Below are positions 57,296 through 64,000 of a stretch of DNA of 64,000 bases, one piece after another. Position 1 is the first letter of the stretch, and each line of letters starts with the position of its first letter. Source of the DNA: Bartonella rochalimae ATCC BAA-1498 (GTDB taxonomy: Bacteria; Pseudomonadota; Alphaproteobacteria; Rhizobiales; Rhizobiaceae); contig NZ_KL407338.1 in the NCBI RefSeq assembly GCF_000706645.1, positions 77,405 through 141,404 of the forward strand, given 5' to 3'. The translations under genes were made by a program, and so were the position numbers. Below the pieces are notes generated by a model. The model was not told the origin of the DNA and did not search any database. It worked only from the letters and a program-made list of their open reading frames with translations.

Positions 57296-59389
57296 TTAGC
57301 AGTTGTTTTTTCCTACTATTTTTAGAATGTATGCATATATATATGCAATTTCTTCTAATTTTGCAAAACGCCCAGCTGCACCGGCATGACCTGTATCCAT
57401 ATTGATACGCAATAAAACTGCATTATCATCTGTTTTTAAATCACGTAATTTCGCTACCCATTTTGCTGGTTCCCAGTACGTTACACGAGGGTCTGTTAAT
57501 CCTGCAATAGCAAGAATAGGAGGATATTGTTGAGCCTTGATATTATCATAGGGCGAATAAGAGGCAATAAGATTATAATCTTCTTCAGATTCAAGAGGAT
57601 TACCCCATTCTGGCCATTCTGGGGGGGTTAGGGGCAACGAAGCATCAAGCATTGTTGTGAGGACATCAACAAAAGGAACGTTTGCAATAATACCAGCAAA
57701 ATCTTGTGGGGCTATATTGGCTATAGCACCCATTAACATTCCTCCTGCTGAGCCGCCATAGGCAATTAGCCGATCATGAGAAGTGAATTTATGATTGACG
57801 AGATGACGTCCACAAGCAATAAAGTCGTTAAATGTATTTTTTTTAAAGAAATGTTTTCCTTTTTCGTACCATTCCGTTCCTTTTTCTTTTCCTCCGCGAA
57901 TATGGGCGATAGCATAAATAAAGCCTCTATTGACTAGCGAAAGTATATTGCTATTGAAATTTGCAGGAATAGAGATCCCATATGCACCATAGCCGTAAAG
58001 GAGGCAAGGCGCTTTACCATTAAGATCGGTGGTTTTATGATAAAAAAGGGAGATAGGGATTTTTTCTCCATCATGTGCAGTTGCCATAATACGTTGTATT
58101 ATATAATTATCTTGATTATGCCCAGAAGGAATTTTTTGCGTTTTTAAAAGGATTTTCTTGCGACTTGTTATTTCATAATCAAAAATCTGATTAGGAGTTG
58201 TCATAGATGAATAAGAAAATCGAATAGTTTGGCTGTTGTATTCTGCTGCACCTTGCAAATCTAAAGAATAAGCTTCCTCTGTAAAGGCAATGGAGTGCGT
58301 CTGTTTAGTGGCACGATCCATGATTTGTATACGAGGAAGTCCTTCAAATTGTTCAAGCCAAATGAGAAATTCTTGATAGGCGTCATGGAATAGGATGAGA
58401 CGCCCAAGTTGATGTGGCACAATCTCAGACCAGTGTTCTGATTGCGGTGATATACATGGTGCTACCATAATTTTAAAGTCTTTTGCATTATCTCGATTGG
58501 TGAGAATGTAAAAGACATCATCTCCTTCTGTGAGTGAGTATTCAATGCCTTTTTCTCTTTTTCGCACACATTGGGGAGATGTGAAGGGAGCATTGGCAGG
58601 AATAAGCCAGATTTCTGATGTTTCATGATCATGAATATTGATATAAATAAAGTCATTCAGCTTAGAACCGCTTACATGTAAAAAAAAGCCAGGATCATTT
58701 TCACAAAAAATGAGCTTATCTTGAGTTTGATCGGTATTTAATCGGTGATAGTAAAGCTCTGATGGGCGATGATTCTTATCCATTTTAGTATAAAAAAAGC
58801 CTTCAGAATTTGCATCCCACACGATTTGTTCAGATATGTCAGTGATTGTGTCAGTATAGTGAGATAGTACTTTAAAATTATGAATTTTAGCTGTGTAATA
58901 TTCAGAACCTTTATCATCGTAAGTCCATGCAGCATATGCATGATTAGGAGATATTTGGACTGAACCAAGTTTAAAATAATCTTTACCGTTGGCCAAAACA
59001 TCACCATTAAGGTAAACGTCTTTTTCTCCACCATTTCTTGGTGTACGAAAATAATGTGGTTGTTGGCCTCCGATCACATAAGAAAAACCATAGGAAAAAG
59101 GACCATGTTTTATAGGAACAGAACTGTCATTTTCTTGAATACGGCTTTTCATTTCTGAAAAAAGTAAATCTTGTAATGATTTTGTATCAGCCATTTGATC
59201 TGCCTGATAGGCGTTTTCTGTTTCAAGATGGTGTCGGATATTTTTGTCAAGACAGCTGGTTTTTTTTAAAACATCTTGCCAGTTTGAGGCACGCAGCCAA
59301 TGATAAGGATCTTCGCGGTAAATACCGTGATGAATTTCTTTATGAATAATTTGGGGTGCTTTTGGAGGGAGTATAGACGAACGAGTCAT
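57296..59389 (-). CDS. ptrB: S9A-family serine peptidase, oligopeptidase B type
   Basis: 697 residues: an N-terminal seven-bladed propeller (from about 60 to 400) and a C-terminal alpha/beta-hydrolase domain. Catalytic residues are Ser in AYGGSAGGMLMGAI, Asp in AGLTDPRVTYWEP and His in DTGHAGAAGR. The early EDPYHWLR motif is that of the S9A group. Oligopeptidase B cleaves short peptides after Lys/Arg in the cytosol. The ATG at 59389 is followed by MTRSSILPPKAP. Length is normal. Confidence 0.93.
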   Translation of the reverse strand: MTRSSILPPKAPQIIHKEIHHGIYREDPYHWLRASNWQDVLKKTSCLDKNIRHHLETENAYQADQMADTKSLQDLLFSEMKSRIQENDSSVPIKHGPFSYGFSYVIGGQQPHYFRTPRNGGEKDVYLNGDVLANGKDYFKLGSVQISPNHAYAAWTYDDKGSEYYTAKIHNFKVLSHYTDTITDISEQIVWDANSEGFFYTKMDKNHRPSELYYHRLNTDQTQDKLIFCENDPGFFLHVSGSKLNDFIYINIHDHETSEIWLIPANAPFTSPQCVRKREKGIEYSLTEGDDVFYILTNRDNAKDFKIMVAPCISPQSEHWSEIVPHQLGRLILFHDAYQEFLIWLEQFEGLPRIQIMDRATKQTHSIAFTEEAYSLDLQGAAEYNSQTIRFSYSSMTTPNQIFDYEITSRKKILLKTQKIPSGHNQDNYIIQRIMATAHDGEKIPISLFYHKTTDLNGKAPCLLYGYGAYGISIPANFNSNILSLVNRGFIYAIAHIRGGKEKGTEWYEKGKHFFKKNTFNDFIACGRHLVNHKFTSHDRLIAYGGSAGGMLMGAIANIAPQDFAGIIANVPFVDVLTTMLDASLPLTPPEWPEWGNPLESEEDYNLIASYSPYDNIKAQQYPPILAIAGLTDPRVTYWEPAKWVAKLRDLKTDDNAVLLRINMDTGHAGAAGRFAKLEEIAYIYAYILKIVGKNNC

Positions 59390-59909
59390 GCATAATCCTA
59401 TAAAAGGAGTGAAGATTTTCTATGTGTTAAATCAAAGTTATTGAAGTAATTAAATTCCATGCCTAATAGGCCATTATTTATTTGTAAAAATATAACTTAG
59501 ATAGAGTTTACAATTTATGTACTATATTTTTATTCATGACATTTGTTTTTTATTATTGAAATTAAAAATAATTTCTTAAATTATTTTTTTATTAAGAAAA
59601 ACTAATTTTTGATACCAAAATTAAAATTGATAGAACTAAATATAAGGTATAATGTTATTGTTTAAAATAAAAAGCTATTTTTATATTATAAATTTGCATT
59701 CGATATTTCTAGTTCTAAGTTTATGCTTCTTTATTATATAATATGACAACAAAGAGAAGTTTATTTGATTTTTTTGTGTTAATGCAATTTTATAAAATAA
59801 TTGAATTGACAAAAAAGATTTTTGTACAATATGAAACTTATATGTGTATAATCTCGTTATTACGAGTGGAAATACAATGATGTCTCGGTTAAAATTAAAG
59901 GAAATAAGA
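59390..59909. other. upstream region of mucR
   Basis: About 520 bases, very AT-rich. Near the gene, TTGAAT (59801-59806) and TACAAT (59825-59830) are 18 bases apart and could form a promoter; TTGACA at 59806-59811 is nearer consensus but only 13 bases away. The frame of mucR is open back to 59844, but the family start is ATG 59910. Confidence 0.4.
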
Positions 59910-60347
59910 ATGGAACATCGTCCAGTCCTGGAGACTGAAAGCAACTTAGTTATTACGTTGGTTGCCGATATTGTTGCTGCTTATGTGAGTAATAATTCAA
60001 TACGGCCGGTGGAAGTGCCAAGTTTGATTGCTGATGTTCATGCTGCTTTTCTAAAAGCGGGGAGTATGACATTAGCGGAAGTTGAAGTCGAAAAACAAAG
60101 GCCAGCTGTCAATCCAAAACGTTCAATCTTTCCTGATTATCTTATCTGCCTTGAAGATGGAAAGAAATTTAAATCTTTAAAGCGTCATCTTATGACGCAT
60201 TACGGGATGTTGCCCGAGGAATATCGTGAAAAATGGCAATTAGATAGCTCTTATCCCATGGTTGCGCCTAATTATGCAAAAGCACGTTCAGCTTTGGCTA
60301 AAGAAATGGGACTTGGACGTAAAAGCGAAAAAAAGAAAATCAAGTAG
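59910..60347 (+). CDS. mucR: Ros/MucR-family transcriptional regulator
   Basis: About 145 residues. MucR is a zinc-finger regulator of envelope, motility and virulence genes in Rhizobiales. The prokaryotic C2H2-type finger is CLEDGKKFKSLKRHLMTH (Cys, Asp, His, His ligands, about 79-96), followed by GMLPEEYREKWQLDSSYPMV. The N-terminal helix region (VLETESNLVITLVADIVAAY) mediates oligomerisation in relatives. AAAGGAAATAAGA precedes the ATG at 59910. The family usually represses its own promoter. Confidence 0.95.
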   Translation: MEHRPVLETESNLVITLVADIVAAYVSNNSIRPVEVPSLIADVHAAFLKAGSMTLAEVEVEKQRPAVNPKRSIFPDYLICLEDGKKFKSLKRHLMTHYGMLPEEYREKWQLDSSYPMVAPNYAKARSALAKEMGLGRKSEKKKIK

Positions 60348-60452
60348 TTACGTTATTTCAAGGGTATTATCTAATTTGAAATCTAGAAGTGTTTTTTAGA
60401 AAACGTCTTAGTGATAAGGAATTAACGTACTTTTGGGAAAAGAGTCTTGTTG

Positions 60453-60863
60453 TTATAGAAAGCTTTCGGCACGAATTCGTTTAATCATTGCTTTAAGGCC
60501 ATTAGATCTTTGTGGTGTTAAATTTTCATTTAAGCCCAGCTTTACAAGCAGTTCCTCAGCATTAGCTACACGGATTTCAGAAGCTTTCTTGCCTGAATAG
60601 AAAGCAAGAAGGATATAGATTAGACCACGTACAATATGGGCATCGGAATCTCCTTGGAATGTTAATACTGGATTTTCTGAGTTATCTCGTGAGGAGAAAA
60701 GCCATACTTGACTAACACAACCGTGCACTTTGTTAGTGTCGTTTCGTTCGCTTTCTGGAAAAGGGGGCAATTCATAGCCAAGCTCAATGACATAGCGATA
60801 ACGATCTTCCCAGTCATCAAGTTGAGAAAAGTTCTCTATAATATCATCGATCGTTTTTGTCAT
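60453..60863 (-). CDS. sufE: SufE cysteine desulfurase activator
   Basis: SufE takes persulfide sulfur from SufS for Fe-S cluster assembly. The 136 residues show the sulfur-accepting Cys in KVHGCVSQVWLFS (about residue 49) and the C-terminal LVKLGLNENLTPQRSNGLKAM block. No signal peptide. It is not next to other suf genes here. It converges with mucR; the DUF5330 gene lies upstream on the same strand, as in related genomes. Confidence 0.93.
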   Translation of the reverse strand: MTKTIDDIIENFSQLDDWEDRYRYVIELGYELPPFPESERNDTNKVHGCVSQVWLFSSRDNSENPVLTFQGDSDAHIVRGLIYILLAFYSGKKASEIRVANAEELLVKLGLNENLTPQRSNGLKAMIKRIRAESFL

Positions 60864-60976
60864 AATAAACTGCTTTCTTGTTTTCTGGAATATTTTTATG
60901 ATGCTTCTTGTTGATAGATAATGACCTTATTTTTAATAAAGTTAATGAAAAGTACTGAAAGAAATAAGAGTATTTT

Positions 60977-61345
60977 TTACAAGGTCATTTTATTTTCTTT
61001 CGGGTTTTTCATACCTGTGCTGGAGTGATCTTCTTGGGAAGGTTTCATGTTTTTATTGCTCAATGTATGGTCAAGATATTCATAGATAATTTTTGAACCA
61101 TTACGTGCACGTTCACCCATTGATTCTAAAAAGGATTTTCCGATTTTACAAGCCTCTATGTTTCGTTCACAAAACATTCCTAAATCATTTATAGTTTCCT
61201 TAAGAGCGACAATCATATCTCGTGTTGTTGCATCAGTTTCTTGAGAGGAGGAGGGATTATTATTGTTTTGCTTTGTTGTAAAAAACGAGATGATTATAAA
61301 AATAAAAAATAAAAAAAATGCTGATTTTATTAAAAAACGTATCAT
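60977..61345 (-). CDS. DUF5330 membrane-anchored protein
   Basis: About 122 residues from ATG 61345, preferred over ATG 61408 because the family starts just before a membrane helix (IRFLIKSAFFLFFIFIIISF). The rest is likely periplasmic. The conserved part has two Cys in LGMFCERNIEACKIGKSFL and the motif ARNGSKIIYEYL. Such proteins are found next to sufE in Rhizobiales; function unknown. Confidence 0.72.
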   Translation of the reverse strand: MIRFLIKSAFFLFFIFIIISFFTTKQNNNNPSSSQETDATTRDMIVALKETINDLGMFCERNIEACKIGKSFLESMGERARNGSKIIYEYLDHTLSNKNMKPSQEDHSSTGMKNPKENKMTL

Positions 61346-61408
61346 ATTAGACCAATATGCTGCTATTATAAATGAATATGAGGGTAACTTATAATATTTT
61401 TGATGCAA

Positions 61409-62472
61409 TATTCATAATGCTTAACATTTTATGAAATTGGGCATTCATTTTGAATGATTTACATCGTGAATGATATTATAAAATATATATTTTTGTATTG
61501 TATATAAGTGGTATCTTATCATTGTTTTATTAAAAATTTAACATTAAATTTGTCTTTAGATAGGAAGCATTGAGAATATATATCATATGTATTTAAATTA
61601 GAATATAAATACGATATAAGAGATATGAACAGTGAGCTCTAATGATTTTTAGATTAATGTGTAGAATGCTGTGTAATTTTTTGCATTGTGCTGTTTTTTA
61701 TAGATGGTTTTAAACAGAAAAGTACTTTATAATCACTCTCTTCTAAAATGATTAGGTGAAATTTTAGGCTTTTGAAATTAATCGGAAGAGATATAGAAAT
61801 TTTTAGTAAATACAGTACATTTTTTAATATTATAGCGTAAGTTAGTATTAAATGATAGCTTAAAACCAGATAAGAGGCTGACTTAGCCGTGGTCTTTTTG
61901 GGTTATTTTTCTCACTGCTCAAATGATCCATGAGATTTTCATATTTTTTCGAGTGAAATTTTATTTTTATGGCAAAAAAATAATGCAATTAAAAATAATG
62001 CAATTTGCTTTAAAAAGGTTGAGTGTTTTTATTATTATCTTGTAAATTTCAAATACAGCTATAGATGAAGTTTAGGGAGTTATTAAATATTAACGGTATG
62101 GGTTGGCATTTGCGTACTATATTATATCTGAAATAAATTGTATTCATTTAGTATTATACAAAGATGTAAATTTATTATCATACTATCTTTTAAAAATGTC
62201 TGTTATAAAGCGTATTCTGTGTTTTATGATACAGCTTAATTTGATTTTAAATGTCATCAAATATATGTACAAAATGAATATAATTAAATTAATTCTACAA
62301 TGCTAATGAGATAGCGATAGAGAAATAATTGTATGAGGTAATAGCTTAGTATGGAATAAAATTCTGTAGAGTAGGGATTTTTATTCGTATGAAGTTCTGT
62401 TGAATGTAAGATCAACGGATATAGAATTATAATATAAACATGTTTTTCACTAACTGAAAATCGAAATAATAT
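61409..62472. other. about 1 kb of intergenic DNA, no gene seen
   Basis: AT-rich with many stops in all frames. The short + frame 62103-62306 is composed of Ile/Leu/Asn/Lys as expected of random AT-rich DNA. No RNA gene, repeat or coding relic could be recognised. Confidence 0.4.
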
Positions 62473-62778
62473 ATGTTAAGTTCTATTATGGTAAATAAAC
62501 GAAAGAAACGAAAAAAGAAATCTATAAAACAATGGAGTATTACCATAGCATTTTTGGCAGTAATGTTCCGCTTTATTCTTTGGTTAATAAAACAATTTTA
62601 TCGCCGTGTATGTGCAAATGCTTGTTTAGTTATAGGCTTGTTTATTTTTATTATAAGTTTTGGTTTTTTTTTAATTAATGCATTGTTTTCACAAATAAAA
62701 ACACACCAGGATGTATTGACTGATATTAATTTAGCATTGGTTTCAGTTGTATCAGAAGATACTATTTTATCTAAATAA
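62473..62778 (+). pseudogene. N-terminal fragment of a membrane protein, perhaps a decayed peptidoglycan-binding protein
   Basis: 101 residues from ATG 62473 or 62488: a Lys-rich basic start (KRKKRKKKSIKQW), one or two membrane helices (about 22-38 and 50-70), then a short tail to a stop. The pattern basic tail-helix-ALF-Q-KTH resembles the start of a larger peptidoglycan-binding protein found near sufE/DUF5330 in Rhizobiales. Past the stop, a segment LLDTQQKLAKLK (about 62879-62914) looks like the PG-binding motif, out of frame. It could instead be a functional small membrane protein. Confidence 0.45.
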
Positions 62779-63260
62779 CCAACAAAAATTTAAGTCGATG
62801 CTCATTCCTGTTTCTATTGCAAGTAGTTTACTTAAGATTTATCTTTGCGCTGACTGTAAAGAATTATATTAGAAAGCCTATTGGATACGCAACAGAAATT
62901 AGCAAAATTAAAATGATCCATGGTCATTTATCAAGAAATATTTTGTTATAAAGAATTAGAGAGTTATAGTTTTTATTTATTAGGTATAGTGTATTAAAGA
63001 TAGCAAGTGCTTCAATAACGATATTGAATACTTTACTAAAGAAACTATTTTAAATGTTCTATTTTGATATTATTTAGAGAAAAGAAACTTTATATTCTTT
63101 CAGCTTTTAGAGAAATCATTATTTGTGTAGAAGATTAAAAGGCTGAAAATGATTTTAAATAGTCAAAAATATTTACATTTGTTCAGAATAGAAAAATTAA
63201 TCATAAGATTTTGATTAAAATACTGAAGTTGATTTGTTCAGTTAAAGATTAGGACACTTA
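62779..63260. other. spacer with possible remains of the preceding gene
   Basis: About 480 bases. Apart from the PG-binding-like stretch near 62879-62914 nothing is recognisable. Stops occur in all frames. Confidence 0.4.
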
Positions 63261-63800
63261 TCATTCATTGAATATACGACAAGTTGCTTTTGCAAGAAAA
63301 GATTCACTTTCTTTTTTTTCAAGTAGCGATGGAGTGAATACACGTAAAATAGCAAAACCCTCATTTAATTTTTGAGAGACTAAAACTGAATGAAGGGTAT
63401 GTTCAATTTTTGATTGTTTGAGTTTTGTTATTTGTAGAGGGCTTCCGATAATGAGATTGAGCTTAGCATTTGGGGCTGTTTTATCATTGAGATTGTAGAA
63501 AATAATTCCGTCGTTTGTATAAGCTGATAATGACCAAAATTGTGTTGTTTGTGGAGTGGTTAAGTGAACAGGACCATTGTCTAGATTAAATTTGCAGACT
63601 TTAAGAAGAAATAAAGGATCCATTGATTGGCGAATAGGATTATCCGAATTCAGGTCGGCAAATTGATAAGGAGGTCCTATTTTTTCAAGTCGTGTCCATA
63701 TATTATTTCGTGTGTAATGAGGAATGAACAGTAAAATACAAATATGAACAATGATCGTACTGGTGCCTATAAGAAGAATTGTATGGATGAATTTAAACAC
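63261..63800 (-). CDS. DUF1254-type small envelope protein
   Basis: 179 residues from GTG 63800, with AGGAG upstream. An N-terminal membrane helix (ILLIGTSTIIVHICILLFI) is followed by a soluble domain with SMDPLFLLKVCKFNLDNG, PQTTQFWSLSAYTNDG and FYNLNDKTAP. In Rhizobiales this small DUF1254-like gene follows a DUF1214 gene, and the same order is seen here: its start overlaps the upstream stop by 8 bases. Function is unknown; co-expression with the neighbour is likely. Confidence 0.65.
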   Translation of the reverse strand: MFKFIHTILLIGTSTIIVHICILLFIPHYTRNNIWTRLEKIGPPYQFADLNSDNPIRQSMDPLFLLKVCKFNLDNGPVHLTTPQTTQFWSLSAYTNDGIIFYNLNDKTAPNAKLNLIIGSPLQITKLKQSKIEHTLHSVLVSQKLNEGFAILRVFTPSLLEKKESESFLAKATCRIFNE

Positions 63801-64000
63801 ATTTTTCTCCTGCTGGAATTCGTTCTACGGAGGGCATCATAGGTTTTCGTAGTTCTGTTGTAGAAATAATTGAAGTGTCATATAAGTTCAGAATAATTCC
63901 AAATTCTTTTTTACTCGTTGATGCAAGCCAATTTCCTGTTTGCGGTGTTGGTGAGATATGTATCCGTAATGAACCATCATTTTCATAAATTACGTTGTAA
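63793..64000 (-). CDS. DUF1214 protein, C-terminal part (start outside window)
   Basis: The frame is open from the right edge to a TAA at 63793-63795. The visible 68 residues include YENDGSLRIHISPTPQ, GNWLAST, FGIILNLYDTSII and the end VERIPAGEKCV. The order GSL-I-ISPTP, NWL, F-I-L-LY is that of the C-terminal DUF1214 domain. Stop overlaps the start of the DUF1254-type gene by 8 bases, showing translational coupling. The N-terminal part lies outside. Confidence 0.7.
   Translation of the reverse strand, partial: YNVIYENDGSLRIHISPTPQTGNWLASTSKKEFGIILNLYDTSIISTTELRKPMMPSVERIPAGEKCV

Noticed and set aside
59681-59944. 87-residue minus-strand frame overlapping the mucR start
   Set aside because: AT-driven composition, no ribosome site, overlaps the promoter and start of mucR.
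62103-62306. 67-residue + frame in the gap after DUF5330
   Set aside because: Ile/Leu/Asn/Lys composition matches random AT-rich DNA; no start signals or conserved pattern.

Overview
The window looks like a stretch of chromosome from a Bartonella species (Alphaproteobacteria, Hyphomicrobiales). The grounds are low G+C with long AT-rich spacers, rhizobial gene order (lgt-midA-pgeF, greA-lpsB, trxB-lsrB, dnaG-rpoD, mutY-dciA-dsbA, mucR near sufE), the GANTC methyltransferase CcrM, Brucella-type antigens (a BA14K-like protein and a BP26/Omp28-like SIMPL protein) and a Bartonella Hbp/Omp25-type outer-membrane barrel. The species call is inference from family knowledge; no database search was run.

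Layout. 1-0.3 kb: end of a repeat protein made of Asn-Ala-x-Val hexapeptides. 0.6-8.7 kb: envelope genes (pgeF, midA, lgt), ubiK, a YbjN protein, an OmpR-type two-component pair, an MBL-fold hydrolase, a BA14K-like protein and cspA. 9-20 kb: uvrB, greA-lpsB, trkH, trxB-lsrB, aatA and a second cspA. 20-32.4 kb: carB, carA, a small GlsB-type membrane protein, an MscS channel, dnaG and rpoD. 32.4-42.5 kb: a YcgN protein, a BP26-like protein, a CAU tRNA, ispH, rnhA, a DsbD-alpha-like protein, YqgE, a large membrane GGDEF/EAL protein and an M16 protease. 42.5-51 kb: a thrC relic, a HAD phosphatase, ccrM, mutY, dciA, a DsbA-like protein and ppdK. 51.5-64 kb: tRNA-Gln, a DUF1499 protein, an Hbp-like barrel, 2.2 kb of apparently decayed DNA, sodB, an S9 oligopeptidase, mucR, sufE, DUF5330, a decayed membrane-protein gene and a DUF1214/DUF1254-type pair cut by the window end.

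Most genes are housekeeping: DNA repair and replication (uvrB, dnaG, mutY, dciA), transcription (greA, rpoD), pyrimidine/arginine precursor supply (carAB), redox and oxidative stress (trxB, lsrB, sodB, DsbA-like), Fe-S and isoprenoid supply (sufE, ispH) and envelope work (lgt, lpsB, the barrel). Spacers are long and several hold recognisable remains of lost genes, as expected of reductive evolution in a host-restricted bacterium.

I found no CRISPR array, insertion sequence, intact prophage or defence cassette, and no clearly new multi-gene system. The most interesting observations are: a likely non-canonical AUU start codon for trkH; a decayed threonine synthase gene upstream of the M16 protease that still shows four ThrC-like blocks in order; a duplicated 35-residue module in a predicted surface loop of the Hbp-like barrel; a perfectly duplicated promoter-like 22-mer in front of a tRNA; and a composite GGDEF/EAL protein with degenerate GGDEF and one altered EAL metal ligand.
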